A DNA stretch of 64,000 bases from Galactobacter sp052108535 (GTDB lineage: Bacteria; Actinomycetota; Actinomycetes; Actinomycetales; Micrococcaceae): NCBI GenBank assembly GCA_052108535.1, contig JBQDZM010000014.1, forward strand, positions 1-64,000. Direction: 5' to 3'. A program made the position numbers and the translations under genes. Below are positions 31,541 through 41,071 of this stretch, piece after piece. Within the stretch, counting starts at the first letter, position 1. Each line of letters opens with the position of its first letter. The notes under the pieces are model-generated. The model saw only the letters and a list, made by a program, of their open reading frames with translations, had not been told where the DNA came from and did no database searches.

Positions 31541-32473
31541 ATGTCCTTGCAGGCCCAGACGCTCGTCGCGTCCATTCCTTCCCCGTCGGTCTCCAGCATC
31601 GAGATCGGCCCGCTGAACATCCACTTCTACGCGCTGTTCATCCTCACCGGCATCGTGCTGGCCGTGATCATGACGAACAGCCGCCTCACCAAAAAGGGCG
31701 CGGAACCGTGGGTGGTCCTCGACCTTGCCCTGTTGGTGGTCCCCCTGGCCATCGTGGTGGCCCGGATTTATCACGTGCTGACGCACCCCAACGACTACTT
31801 CGGAGAGGGCAGGAACACCTGGGACATCACCGAACCCGGGTCGGTCTGGGCCATCTGGGAGGGCGGCATCGCAATCTTCGGGGCGCTCCTGGGTGGAGGC
31901 CTCGGCGTGTGGATCATGTGCCGCGTGAAGGGCCTTTCCTTCGCAGCCGTCGCGGATGCACTGGTTCCCGGCCTCGTCCTGGCGCAGGCCTGCGGCCGCC
32001 TGGGCAACTGGTTCAACCAGGAACTCTTCGGCTCCACCACGACCCTGCCATGGGGGCTGGAAATCGACCGCCCGAACTCGGCCATCCCGGACGGAACACC
32101 CGCCGACGCGCTGTTCCACCCCACCTTCCTCTACGAGCTGCTGTGGAACGCCTTGGGTTGCGTGGTTCTGCTCTGGCTGGGCAAGAAGGCCTTCTTTAGC
32201 TGGGGTCGCCTGCTTGGCACCTACCTGATCTGGTACGGCGCCGGCCGCATCGTCTGGGAGAACATCCGCATCGACCCCTCCGAGATCATCTACGGGTTGC
32301 GCTCCAACGTCTGGGCAGCGATCTTCTGCGTCATCCTGGGCGTCCTGATCATCGCAATTCAGTACAAACTCCACCCCGGCCCGCAGACCAGCGCCTACCT
32401 TGACGGGCACTCCTGGGAAGAGGAGGACGACGCTCCGGCCGGCGCCGGCGGTGCCGAAACCAAGGATTCGTGA
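31541..32473 (+). CDS. lgt: prolipoprotein diacylglyceryl transferase
   Basis: Integral membrane enzyme that transfers diacylglycerol from phosphatidylglycerol to the lipobox Cys of prolipoproteins. The 310 aa show about seven helices and the Lgt signature GRLGNWFNQELFG, with an upstream RIYHVL and EGGIAIFGALLGG, and TFLYELLWNALG further on. The start is the ATG at 31541. The C-terminus is a short acidic cytoplasmic tail (SWEEEDDAPAGAGG). Confidence 0.95.
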   Translation: MSLQAQTLVASIPSPSVSSIEIGPLNIHFYALFILTGIVLAVIMTNSRLTKKGAEPWVVLDLALLVVPLAIVVARIYHVLTHPNDYFGEGRNTWDITEPGSVWAIWEGGIAIFGALLGGGLGVWIMCRVKGLSFAAVADALVPGLVLAQACGRLGNWFNQELFGSTTTLPWGLEIDRPNSAIPDGTPADALFHPTFLYELLWNALGCVVLLWLGKKAFFSWGRLLGTYLIWYGAGRIVWENIRIDPSEIIYGLRSNVWAAIFCVILGVLIIAIQYKLHPGPQTSAYLDGHSWEEEDDAPAGAGGAETKDS

Positions 32474-32519
32474 CCGACCCCACCACGGAACCCTCTTCGT
32501 GTCCCGGCGTATGAGCGGG

Positions 32520-32608
32520 TAGGATCGAAGGCTGTACGGCAGGTGTCGTGCGCCCGCTTGTCGGGTGACACGCATCGAAGTAACAGGTGGGAAGCGCATT
32601 CCCCCCAC
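32520..32608 (+). promoter_or_regulatory. rpsD promoter and structured leader
   Basis: TAGGAT (32520-32525) would start a leader of about 134 nt. It folds into a hairpin with GTGTC/GACAC outer and CCCG/CGGG inner stems (32543-32571), then a second with GTGGGAA/TTCCCCCCAC (32587-32608). S4 autoregulates its operon through leader RNA in several bacteria, so a regulatory role is plausible. Confidence 0.45.
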
Positions 32609-32665
32609 TCTCCGCTCCAGGAGGCCGTCAACTTCAAGAGTGCGCAGACAGTAAAGGAAACAGAC

Positions 32666-33289
32666 ATGGCCAACATGCGCCAGCGCAACACTGTGCGTCT
32701 GTCCCGCGCCCTGGGGATCGCTCTGACCCCCAAGGCCGAGAAGTACATGGAACGTCGCCCCTACGGACCCGGCCAGCACGGTCGTGCCCGCAAGAAGCAG
32801 GACAGCGACTACGCAGTGCGTCTGCGCGAGAAGCAGCGTCTTCGCTCGCAGTACGGCATCCGCGAAGCTCAGATGACTCGCGTGTTCGAGGAAGCCCGCC
32901 GCACCCAGGGTCTGACCGGTGAGAACCTCATCGAGCTGCTCGAGATGCGTCTGGACGCCCTCGTTCTGCGTGCCGGCTTTGCCCGCACCATCCAGCAGGC
33001 CCGCCAGCTGGTTGTGCACCGCCACATCCTGGTTGACGGTGCCCGCGTTGACCGCCCGTCCTTCCGCGTGAAGGAGGGTCAGCTGATCCACGTGCACGAG
33101 CGCTCCGAGACCATGGTCCCGTTCCAGCTCGCCGCCGCTGGCGCCCACCGCGACGTGCTCCCCGCCGTCCCGGGCTACCTGGACGTCAAGCTGGAGCAGC
33201 TGCAGGCCAAGCTGGTTCGCCGCCCCAAGCGTTCCGAGGTCCCCGTGACCTGCGAAGAGCAGCTCGTGGTCGAGTACTACGCACGCTGA
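32666..33289 (+). CDS. rpsD: 30S ribosomal protein S4
   Basis: Primary 16S rRNA-binding protein of the small subunit. From the ATG at 32666 it is 207 aa: MANMRQRNTVRLSRALGIAL, then YGPGQHGRARKKQDSDYAVRL and the S4 RNA-binding domain (EMRLDALVLRAGFARTIQQA, VVHRHILVDGARV). The N-terminal zinc cysteines of other S4 types are absent, so this is the zinc-free C-minus form. It stands alone with its own terminator, outside the main ribosomal operons, as usual for actinobacteria. Confidence 0.97.
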   Translation: MANMRQRNTVRLSRALGIALTPKAEKYMERRPYGPGQHGRARKKQDSDYAVRLREKQRLRSQYGIREAQMTRVFEEARRTQGLTGENLIELLEMRLDALVLRAGFARTIQQARQLVVHRHILVDGARVDRPSFRVKEGQLIHVHERSETMVPFQLAAAGAHRDVLPAVPGYLDVKLEQLQAKLVRRPKRSEVPVTCEEQLVVEYYAR

Positions 33290-33326
33290 TTTTCACCTTC
33301 CCAGCCACCTTCGTGGCAGGGACTAC

Positions 33327-33360
33327 AGAGCCCGCGCACCGTTACCGGTGCGCGGGCTCT
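33327..33360 (+). terminator. terminator after rpsD
   Basis: A 15-bp perfect stem (33327-33341 with 33346-33360) has a TTAC loop; no T-run follows. Confidence 0.85.
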
Positions 33361-33488
33361 CGCGTTCGGACCCGAGGGAATCTGCGCGGTACGCAATCGC
33401 TGCAGCGGATCCACCTCACTTTGATCACGAACAGGTAAAGTGGTGTCGGCACATTCCGCGCCGTCCTCGAATTATGGAGTTGAAGAGC

Positions 33489-33836
33489 ATGTCTGGTGGC
33501 GACATCGCCGGCCTCATCGCAGCAGGAGTCTTCCTGATCCTGGTGGCCCTGCTTGCAGTCCCGATCCTGAAACTGGGCCGTGTCTTCGACAAACTTGGGG
33601 ACGCGGTCACCGAGGTCACCGAGAACACCACGCCCGTACTCAAGGAGGTCTCCACCACGGTGGCCACCTCCAACCAGCAGCTGGAACGCGTGGACGCCAT
33701 CACTTCCAACGTGCAGGACGCCACCGCCAATCTGACGGCTGTGACCTCCCTGACCGCCTCCGTCCTCGGCAAGCCGCTGATCAAGATCGCCTCCTTCAGT
33801 GCAGGCGTGCGCGCGGTCTTCACCAAGGGCAACTGA
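33489..33836 (+). CDS. DUF948 domain membrane protein
   Basis: 115-aa protein with one N-terminal transmembrane helix (IAGLIAAGVFLILVALLAVPIL) and a coiled-coil-like region typical of DUF948 (VFDKLGDAVTEVTENTTPV, LKEVSTTVATSNQQLERVD). The start is the ATG at 33489 (MSGGDIAG) with GGAG 9 nt upstream. Such genes lie upstream of alaS in many actinobacteria; the function is unknown. Confidence 0.8.
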   Translation: MSGGDIAGLIAAGVFLILVALLAVPILKLGRVFDKLGDAVTEVTENTTPVLKEVSTTVATSNQQLERVDAITSNVQDATANLTAVTSLTASVLGKPLIKIASFSAGVRAVFTKGN

Positions 33837-33897
33837 CGGTCCGTCTCCGTCAGAAGACGCCCCACGGAAACAACGAACGAGTAAGGATTCATCTCAC

Positions 33898-34167
33898 GTG
33901 AAGAAGCTCTTCTGGGTCGCCGTCGGCATCGGCATCGGCGTGCTCGCCAGCCGCCAACTCGCCCGTGTGAAGACCACCTCTGCTGCGGCACCCCTGGCCA
34001 TCGCAGACTCCGCTCTAGACCGCGTGACCTCAGTGGTCCGCAACGCGGCCACCTCCTTCAAGGAAGGTTCCGCCACGCGTGAGGCGGAGCTACGCGCCGC
34101 GCTGGGTATCGACGACGCGCCTCGCGGGCGTCACGCCGGCCCCGCTGCCGGCGACTCACCCGCCTGA
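33898..34167 (+). CDS. small conserved hypothetical protein
   Basis: 89-aa protein from a GTG at 33898 (MKKLFWVAVGIGIGVLASRQL): one short hydrophobic helix, then a soluble region with IADSALDRVTSVVRNAATSF and FKEGSATREAELRAALG. The glycine-rich helix resembles small YtxH-like membrane anchors. It is probably cotranscribed with the DUF948 gene and alaS. No specific function can be assigned. Confidence 0.75.
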   Translation: MKKLFWVAVGIGIGVLASRQLARVKTTSAAAPLAIADSALDRVTSVVRNAATSFKEGSATREAELRAALGIDDAPRGRHAGPAAGDSPA

Positions 34168-34262
34168 GTTCCCACCAGCTCAGCTACACAGACTTCCCGG
34201 TTCCGCGTTTCGCCGAGCTGGAACCAAGACATCGTTCACCAACAAGGAGACACGAGAACAGC

Positions 34263-36959
34263 ATGAAATCCCAGGAGATCGCCAAGCGGTGGGTCGACTA
34301 CTTCGAGGCCCGCGGCCACACCCCGGTGCCCAGCGCCTCCCTGGTCTCTGCCGACCCGTCACTGCTGTTCACCGTGGCTGGCATGGTGCCCTTCATCCCG
34401 TACCTGACCGCAGTGGAACCTGCGCCATACCCGCGCGCCACCAGCGTGCAGAAGTGCATCCGCACCGCCGACATCGAAGAGGTCGGCCAGACGGTACGTC
34501 ACGGCACCTTCTTCCAGATGGCAGGCAACTTCTCCTTCGGTGACTACTTCAAAGAAGAAGCCATCACCTACGCCTGGGGTCTGCTGACGGGATCCCAGGA
34601 TGAGGGCTGCTTCGGTCTTGACCCGGAGCGCCTGTGGGTCACCGTCTTCGAGGACGAGGACTCCGACTGGAAGGACGACGAGGCCCGGGACATCTGGGAG
34701 AACAAGATCGGCGTCCCCCACGAGCGCGTGGTCGGTACCGGCAAGGCCGACAACTTCTGGAACACCGGCCAGCCCGGCCCCGGTGGCCCCTGCTCCGAGA
34801 TCTACTACGACCGCGGTGCCCAGTACGGTATCGAGGGCGGCCCGGCCGTGGACGAGACCCGCTACGTGGAGATCTGGAATCTGGTCTTCATGCAGTACCG
34901 CCTCTCCCACGTGAATTCGAAGACCGACTTCGTGATCGAGGGCGAGCTCCCTCAGCGCAATATCGACACCGGCCTGGGCCTGGAACGCCTGGCCATGATT
35001 CTGCAGGGTGTCGAGAACATGTACGAGACGGACCAGGTCCGTCCCGTCCTGGACCGTGCGGCGGAACTGTCCGGCAAGACCTACACCTCCAGCGAGGATG
35101 CCGACGCTCCGGAACATGCTGACGATGTCCGCCTACGGGTGGTCGCCGACCACGTCCGTTCTTCCCTGATGCTGATCTCCGACGGCGTGTCCCCGTCCAA
35201 CGAGGGCCGCGGCTACGTGCTGCGTCGCCTCATCCGGCGTGCCGTTCGGGCCATGCGCCTGCTCGGTGTGGAGCAGCCCGTGCTGCCGGAGCTGTTGCCG
35301 GTCTCCCGTGATGCTATGAAGGGCGTCTACCCTGAGGTCGCCACCGACTTCGAGCGCATCGCCCGCGTGGCCTACGCCGAGGAGCGTTCCTTCCTGCGCA
35401 CCATCGCCTCCGGGACCACCCGCCTTGACGAGGCGCTCCAGGGCGCCCGTGCCGCAGGAACCTCGCTCTCCGGCGAGGACGCCTTCCAGCTACACGACAC
35501 CTACGGTTTCCCGATCGACCTGACCCTGGAAATCGCTTCGGAGGCCGGCCTGAACGTGGATCAGGACACCTTCCGTTCCCTCATGGAGGAGCAGCGCCAG
35601 CGCGCCAAGAAGGACGCCAAGTCCAAGAAGACCGGCCACGCCGACCTGACGCTCTATCGCGAACTGCACGGTGCGGGAGACACCCACTTCACCGGATACG
35701 GCGAACTCACCACAGAGTCCGCAGTGCGTGGCCTGATCATCGACGGCGCCCGCGCCGACGTCGCCGAGCAGGGACAGGAGGTCGAGGTCGTCCTCGACGC
35801 CACCCCGTTCTACGCAGAGGCGGGCGGCCAGGCCGCCGATACCGGACTCATCACCGGAGACGGCTTCGTCCTGGAAGTCACCGACGTCCAGGCCCCCATG
35901 CGCGGTCTTTCCGTCCACCGCGCCGTGGTCCGCGAAGGCGAATTGCCCGCAGACGCGACCGTGCTGGCCCAGGTGGACCAGGCCCGGCGTCACGCAGGCG
36001 AGGAGGCTCACACGGCCACTCACCTGGTCCACGCCGCCCTCCACCAGGTGCTTGGCCCTGAGGCCCTGCAGTCCGGCTCCTTCAACAAGGCCGGCTACCT
36101 TCGCTTCGACTTCTCCTGGGCGGAGGCCCTGTCCGCAGGCGCCACGTCTGAGGTCGAGGACGTGGTCAACCAGGCCATCGATCACGATTTCCAGGTGCTC
36201 ACCCGCGTAATGAAGAAGGACGAGGCCAAGGCCTTGGGCGCCACCAGCCTCTTCGGGGAGAAGTACGGCGACACGGTCCGCGTGGTGGAGATCGATGGTG
36301 CGTGGTCCCGCGAGTTCTGTGGCGGAACCCACGTTCCGCACACGTCCAAGATCGGTTCCATGTCCTTGCTTGGCGAGGCCTCCGTCGGCTCAGGCAACCG
36401 TCGCGTGGAGGCCCTGGTGGGTCTTTCCGCGTTCCGCCACAACGCCGCGGAGCGTGCCTTGGTTAACGACCTCACCGAGATGTTCCGGGTTCCGGCTCCG
36501 GAACTGCGCGAGCGCATCAATTCCACCGTGGACCGCCTCCGCGCTGCGGAGAAGGAGATCGAGAAGCTGCGCCGCGAGAAGCTGCAGGCCGCCTCCGCGA
36601 ACCTCGTGGCTCAGGCACAGGATGTCTCCGGCATTCGCCTGGTGACCCATGATGCCGGTGAGGTGGACAGCGCTGACGACCTGCGTTCGCTTGCACTTCC
36701 GGCCCGCGACCGACTCGGTCAGGACGCCTCCGTGGTCGCCGTGACCGGCATCGTCAAGGGTAAGCCGGTCCTGCTTGTGGCCACCAACGAGGCCGCCCGC
36801 AGCGCTGGCGTCAAGGCAGGCGCCCTGGTGCGATCCGGCGCCAAGATCCTCGGCGGTGGCGGCGGCGGCAAGGACGACGTGGCGCAGGGTGGCGGCCAAG
36901 ACCCGGCCAAGGTCACCGAGGCCCTCGCCGAGGTGACGCGGATGGTGTCACAAGCGTGA
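34263..36959 (+). CDS. alaS: alanyl-tRNA synthetase
   Basis: Class II synthetase charging tRNA-Ala, with an editing domain that hydrolyses Ser- and Gly-tRNA-Ala. The 898 aa show the aminoacylation core (MAGNFSFGDYFKEEAI, GPGGPCSEIYYDRG), the editing motifs HTATHLVHAALH (HxxxH, about residue 582) and CGGTHV (about 685), and a C-terminal coiled-coil plus DHHA1 domain (GGGGGGKDDVAQGGG). The ATG at 34263 is preceded by AAGGAGA. The stop overlaps the ruvX GTG by 4 nt. Confidence 0.98.
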   Translation: MKSQEIAKRWVDYFEARGHTPVPSASLVSADPSLLFTVAGMVPFIPYLTAVEPAPYPRATSVQKCIRTADIEEVGQTVRHGTFFQMAGNFSFGDYFKEEAITYAWGLLTGSQDEGCFGLDPERLWVTVFEDEDSDWKDDEARDIWENKIGVPHERVVGTGKADNFWNTGQPGPGGPCSEIYYDRGAQYGIEGGPAVDETRYVEIWNLVFMQYRLSHVNSKTDFVIEGELPQRNIDTGLGLERLAMILQGVENMYETDQVRPVLDRAAELSGKTYTSSEDADAPEHADDVRLRVVADHVRSSLMLISDGVSPSNEGRGYVLRRLIRRAVRAMRLLGVEQPVLPELLPVSRDAMKGVYPEVATDFERIARVAYAEERSFLRTIASGTTRLDEALQGARAAGTSLSGEDAFQLHDTYGFPIDLTLEIASEAGLNVDQDTFRSLMEEQRQRAKKDAKSKKTGHADLTLYRELHGAGDTHFTGYGELTTESAVRGLIIDGARADVAEQGQEVEVVLDATPFYAEAGGQAADTGLITGDGFVLEVTDVQAPMRGLSVHRAVVREGELPADATVLAQVDQARRHAGEEAHTATHLVHAALHQVLGPEALQSGSFNKAGYLRFDFSWAEALSAGATSEVEDVVNQAIDHDFQVLTRVMKKDEAKALGATSLFGEKYGDTVRVVEIDGAWSREFCGGTHVPHTSKIGSMSLLGEASVGSGNRRVEALVGLSAFRHNAAERALVNDLTEMFRVPAPELRERINSTVDRLRAAEKEIEKLRREKLQAASANLVAQAQDVSGIRLVTHDAGEVDSADDLRSLALPARDRLGQDASVVAVTGIVKGKPVLLVATNEAARSAGVKAGALVRSGAKILGGGGGGKDDVAQGGGQDPAKVTEALAEVTRMVSQA

Positions 36960-37480
36960 TCGCTCGTGGAACCCGGTTCGGGGTGGACGTGGGCCGCGCC
37001 CGTGTGGGCGTGTCCCGCTCCGATCCCGACGGGATCCTCGCCACACCGGTGAAGACGCTGCGCCGTGACCCGAAGAAGGGCACGGACCTGGCTGTCTTGG
37101 TGAGGTTGGTACGTGAGGCCGAGGCCGCGGTGGTCTACGTCGGGCTGCCGCTGAACCTGCACGGTCGGCAAACCCCATCCACCGAGGACGCCCAGCGCTA
37201 TGCACAGGCGCTGGCCGCGAGTCTGGACGGCGTTCCCGTGCGGCTCGTGGATGAACGCTTGACGACAGTCAGCGCCCAACGCAAACTGCATGAGTCCGGC
37301 AGGGACGTCAAGAACTCCCGGTCGGTCATCGACCAGGCGGCCGCCGTGGACATTCTGCAGCAGGCCTTGGACGTGGAGCGTGCCTCCGGGCGCCGCGCCG
37401 GTCAGCCGTCCACCTCTACCCAGCAGTCCACGTCGACCCAAGCAGCACGGCCAGACCAGCCTGAAGGAGACGAGTCGTGA
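36956..37480 (+). CDS. ruvX: Holliday junction resolvase-like RuvX (YqgF)
   Basis: RNase H-fold protein implicated in pre-16S rRNA 5' processing (YqgF) and reported as a resolvase in some species. The 174 aa include RFGVDVGRARVGVSRSDPDG, VVYVGLPLNLHG and LVDERLTTVSAQRKL, which provide the family's acidic residues. A Ser/Thr/Gln-rich tail of about 30 residues is added. The GTG start overlaps alaS and the stop overlaps mltG, so alaS-ruvX-mltG-aroE is tightly coupled. Confidence 0.93.
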   Translation: MIARGTRFGVDVGRARVGVSRSDPDGILATPVKTLRRDPKKGTDLAVLVRLVREAEAAVVYVGLPLNLHGRQTPSTEDAQRYAQALAASLDGVPVRLVDERLTTVSAQRKLHESGRDVKNSRSVIDQAAAVDILQQALDVERASGRRAGQPSTSTQQSTSTQAARPDQPEGDES

Positions 37481-38973
37481 ACCAGGCAGACGGAGCTTCC
37501 CCCCGCCGGCCCCGACGCGCCAGACGTCCCGTTCCCGCCCGCCGTTTCACCGGCGTGGGGCGGCACGGACAGGGAGACACCCAGGCCGTCCTCGCGGCCT
37601 TGGCTGCTGCCGAGGAGGCGATCGCTCCCTCCGCGTCGACCCCTCAGGACGAATTCGACCTGCCGCAAGCCACGCAGACCGCGGTCCATCCCGCCCCTGA
37701 GGTGGATCCTGATGCTCCGTTGGCCGACGGCGAGGTCACCCAGGAATTCTTTCTCCATGAGGCCGAAGAAGCTTCAGCGGCCGTTGACCATCACGTCTCG
37801 GGTTTCGCGGATGCGTTGAACCGATTCGGTGTGGACGTCAGCGACCTCCCTGCAGGCTATTTGCCCGCGGCTGACCTATTTTCCGACCCTGGAGAGGGGG
37901 AGGTCGATCTGAAGGCTCGAAAGGCACGCCGTCGCAAGCGCGGCTGGATCACCACTGTCGTAGTGGTCGTAGTGCTCGTCGTGGTCGGCGGTGCGGGCTG
38001 GTACGGGATCACTCGGCTCACGGCTCCGGCCGCGGACTATGCCGGGCCTGGCACCGGTGAGGTGTCCTTCACCATTGCCGATGGCGCCGGCGTCAGGCAG
38101 ATCGGTAAGGACCTCAAGCAGGCTGACGTTGTGAAGTCTGCTGAGGCCTTCTACGACGCCGTCGACGACCGGGAAACCGCGCCGGTTTTCCAGCCGGGCA
38201 CGTTCCAGTTGCGCCATCAGATGTCCGCGGCCTCCGCCCTGGACACGTTGGTGCAATCGGGTGACAAGGTTTCCTACTTCCAGATCCAGCCCAATTCCCG
38301 CATGGGCGATGCTCTGGCCAACATCGCGGAGGGGACCGGCCTCGATCTGGCCGACCTCGAGGCCGCTGCAGTGGATCCCACGGCGTTCGGTTTGCCCAAG
38401 GAGGTCAAGGACCTGGAAGGGTACCTGCACCCCGGCGAGTACCGGATGCCACTGAACGCCGACGCCAAGACCATCCTGCAGCAATTGGTGGACGACACCA
38501 CCAAGAGTCTGGAATCGCAGGGGGTCACCGACCCGCAGGAGCAGTACCGTGTGCTGAAACTGGCGTCCGTGGTGGCCGGTGAAGGCACCCTCAAGGACTA
38601 CAAGCGCATCAGCGGCATCATCGACAACCGTCTCAAGCCTAATGACGAGACCCACGGCTACCTGCAATTGGACTCCACCGTCTCCTACGGGCTTGGCCAA
38701 GTCAGCATCCACCTGACCAAGGACCAGCTCAAGGACAAGGACAACCCGTACAACACCTACGTTCATAAGGGGCTGACCCCGACGCCCATCGGTTCCCCCG
38801 GGGACCGGGCCATCGAGGCGGCCGTGAATCCGGAGCCGTCGGATGACCTCTACTGGGTCACAGTGAACCTGACGACGGGCGAGACCAAGTTCGCTCCGAC
38901 CTATGAGCAGCACCAGAAGAACGTGAAGGAATACCGCACCTGGTGCGCCGCCAACGAGGATGTCTGCAAGTGA
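37477..38973 (+). CDS. mltG: endolytic murein transglycosylase MltG (YceG-like)
   Basis: Membrane-anchored lytic transglycosylase that cuts nascent glycan strands. From the GTG at 37477 it is 498 aa: a long basic then acidic cytoplasmic region (1-150), one transmembrane helix near 156-175 (ITTVVVVVVLVVVGGAGW), a LysM-like subdomain and the YceG catalytic region with LASVVAGEGTLKDYKRISGI carrying the catalytic Glu, then YLQLDSTVSYGLG and NTYVHKGLTPTPIGSPG. The stop overlaps the aroE GTG. Confidence 0.95.
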   Translation: MNQADGASPRRPRRARRPVPARRFTGVGRHGQGDTQAVLAALAAAEEAIAPSASTPQDEFDLPQATQTAVHPAPEVDPDAPLADGEVTQEFFLHEAEEASAAVDHHVSGFADALNRFGVDVSDLPAGYLPAADLFSDPGEGEVDLKARKARRRKRGWITTVVVVVVLVVVGGAGWYGITRLTAPAADYAGPGTGEVSFTIADGAGVRQIGKDLKQADVVKSAEAFYDAVDDRETAPVFQPGTFQLRHQMSAASALDTLVQSGDKVSYFQIQPNSRMGDALANIAEGTGLDLADLEAAAVDPTAFGLPKEVKDLEGYLHPGEYRMPLNADAKTILQQLVDDTTKSLESQGVTDPQEQYRVLKLASVVAGEGTLKDYKRISGIIDNRLKPNDETHGYLQLDSTVSYGLGQVSIHLTKDQLKDKDNPYNTYVHKGLTPTPIGSPGDRAIEAAVNPEPSDDLYWVTVNLTTGETKFAPTYEQHQKNVKEYRTWCAANEDVCK

Positions 38974-39866
38974 GGGCTGCGGTCATAGGCCATCCGGTGG
39001 ACCATTCGCGTTCACCGGCGCTGCACCTGCGCGCTTATTCCCTGCTCGGGTTGCCGATCCACTACGACCGGATCGATGCGACAGCCGCCTCCGCTGCGCC
39101 GCTGGCTTCGCGGTTGCGCGACGAACCGGGTTGGCTCGGTCTCAGCGTCACCATGCCCATGAAGCAACCCATGTTGGCGCAGGTCGACGTGGTTCATCCG
39201 TTGGCCGCCACCTTGGGTGCGCTGAACACGGTGGTGGTGGAGCGTAGCGAGACCGGCACGGTCCTTCATGGGTACAACACCGACGTCGCCGGGATCGTGT
39301 CCGCCCTGCGTGCGGCTGGCGTGTGCCCGGCGGCTGGCGACGGGAAGGCCCGAACGCGTGCCCTGGTGATCGGAGCGGGCGGCACCGCGGCCGCTGCGCT
39401 GGCCGCCCTGCGTGATCTGGGTCACCATCATGTCGCCGTCGCGGTGCGTTCCTTTGAGCGAGTTCATGAGCTTCCTCGGGTGGCTGCGGCCCTGGGGCTC
39501 GACGTGGATTTCATCGACTTCGCGACCCTGCCCACGTCCCAGCTAGGACCACTGGATGTGGTGATCTCCACGTTGCCTGCCGGCGCCGCCGACCCGTTGG
39601 CTCCGGTGATCGCAGGCTTCGCGGTGCCAGGGAGCACACTGTTGGACGCCGCGTACGCGCACTGGCCCTCCGTGTTGAGCTGCGCATGGGAGGCGGCGGG
39701 CGGCACATCGGTCCATGGTCTGTCGATGCTGGTCCACCAGGCAGTGGAACAAGTCGCGCTGTTCACGGGTCGCACCGAGGCGCTGGGAGATGACTACCGG
39801 GCGGCGTTGTGTGACGAGGCCGGTATCACCCGAGACGGGACTGCGGCCACAGCCGTGGCAGGATAG
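38970..39866 (+). CDS. aroE: shikimate 5-dehydrogenase
   Basis: NADP-dependent reduction of 3-dehydroshikimate to shikimate. From the GTG at 38970, overlapping the mltG stop, it is 298 aa. Substrate-binding IGHPVDHSRSPALH, LSVTMPMKQ with the catalytic Lys, GALNTVVVE and YNTDVAGI are visible, then the Rossmann motif IGAGGTAAAALAAL. It is the first of four shikimate genes in a row. Confidence 0.93.
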   Translation: MRAAVIGHPVDHSRSPALHLRAYSLLGLPIHYDRIDATAASAAPLASRLRDEPGWLGLSVTMPMKQPMLAQVDVVHPLAATLGALNTVVVERSETGTVLHGYNTDVAGIVSALRAAGVCPAAGDGKARTRALVIGAGGTAAAALAALRDLGHHHVAVAVRSFERVHELPRVAAALGLDVDFIDFATLPTSQLGPLDVVISTLPAGAADPLAPVIAGFAVPGSTLLDAAYAHWPSVLSCAWEAAGGTSVHGLSMLVHQAVEQVALFTGRTEALGDDYRAALCDEAGITRDGTAATAVAG

Positions 39867-39871
39867 AACTC

Positions 39872-41071
39872 ATGTTGCGTTGGCTCACCTCCGGCGAGTC
39901 CCATGGCCCCGCTCTCACGGGGATCATCGAGGGTCTACCCGCCGGCGTCCCCTTGACCACTTCCGCCGTCCAGGCGGCCCTGGCCCGTCGTCGGCTCGGT
40001 TACGGGCGCGGTGCCCGGATGAAGTTTGAACAGGACCAAGTCAGCCTGTTGGGCGGGGTCCGTCATGGCCTCAGCATCGGCGGACCGGTGGCCATCCAGG
40101 TCGCCAACACGGAGTGGCCCAAATGGCGTGATGTGATGAGCGCCGACCCCGTGGACCCGTCGGTCCTGGAGGGCAAGGCCCGCAACGCGGCGTTGACTCG
40201 CCCGCGCCCCGGGCATGCGGATCTGACCGGTATGCAGAAGTACGGGTTCGACGAGGCGCGCCCCGTCCTGGAACGCGCCTCAGCCCGTGAGACCGCAACT
40301 CGTGTAGCCCTGGGCGCTGTAGCTGCCTCGTTCCTCGCGGAGCTGGGCATCAGACTCGTCTCCCACACCGTGGAGCTGGGCACCGTGGCCTCACCTGTGG
40401 ACGCCGCACGGCCCACCCCAGACGATGTGGAGGCGCTGGACGCCGATCCGTTGCGTTGTTTCGATGCCGAAACCTCCGCAGCGATGGTCGCGGAGGTCGA
40501 CGCGGCACACGACGCAGGTCAGACGCTGGGCGGCGTGGTCGAGGTGATCGCTACCGGCGTCCCCGTCGGGCTCGGTTCCTACGTGCATTGGGATCGTCGA
40601 CTGGATTCTCGACTGGCTGGCGCCCTAATGGGTATCCAGGCCATTAAGGGCGTCGAAATTGGCTGCGGATTCGAGACCGCTCGCCGTCGTGGCGCGGACG
40701 CGCACGACGAGATCGTCCTGGACGAAGCCCACCATCTTGCCCGGCTGACCGACCGTGCGGGCGGTATCGAAGGTGGTATGTCCACGGGAGGCTCCATTCG
40801 GGTCCGCGCGGCCATGAAGCCGATCGCTACGGTTCCCCGCGCTCTGGCCACAGTGGATGTCGCCACCGGTGAGCCCACCACGGCCCACCACCAACGTTCC
40901 GACGTCTGCGCTGTCCCTGCCGCTGGCGTGGTCGCGGAGGCCATGGTCGCCCTCGTCCTGGCCGACGCCGTGCTCGAGAAGTTCGGCGGCGACCATGTGG
41001 CGCAGACCCGCACCAACCTGGAGGCTTTTCTGGCCGGCATCCCTGCCGCAGTGGCCCCCGCGCAGCGGTGA
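39872..41071 (+). CDS. aroC: chorismate synthase
   Basis: FMN-dependent enzyme converting EPSP to chorismate. The 399 aa start MLRWLTSGESHGPALTGIIEG and contain the family segments YGRGARMKFEQDQV, RPRPGHADLTGMQKYGFDE, ARETATRVALGAVA and GGIEGGMSTGGSIRVRAAMK. Full length. The stop overlaps the aroK GTG. Confidence 0.98.
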   Translation: MLRWLTSGESHGPALTGIIEGLPAGVPLTTSAVQAALARRRLGYGRGARMKFEQDQVSLLGGVRHGLSIGGPVAIQVANTEWPKWRDVMSADPVDPSVLEGKARNAALTRPRPGHADLTGMQKYGFDEARPVLERASARETATRVALGAVAASFLAELGIRLVSHTVELGTVASPVDAARPTPDDVEALDADPLRCFDAETSAAMVAEVDAAHDAGQTLGGVVEVIATGVPVGLGSYVHWDRRLDSRLAGALMGIQAIKGVEIGCGFETARRRGADAHDEIVLDEAHHLARLTDRAGGIEGGMSTGGSIRVRAAMKPIATVPRALATVDVATGEPTTAHHQRSDVCAVPAAGVVAEAMVALVLADAVLEKFGGDHVAQTRTNLEAFLAGIPAAVAPAQR

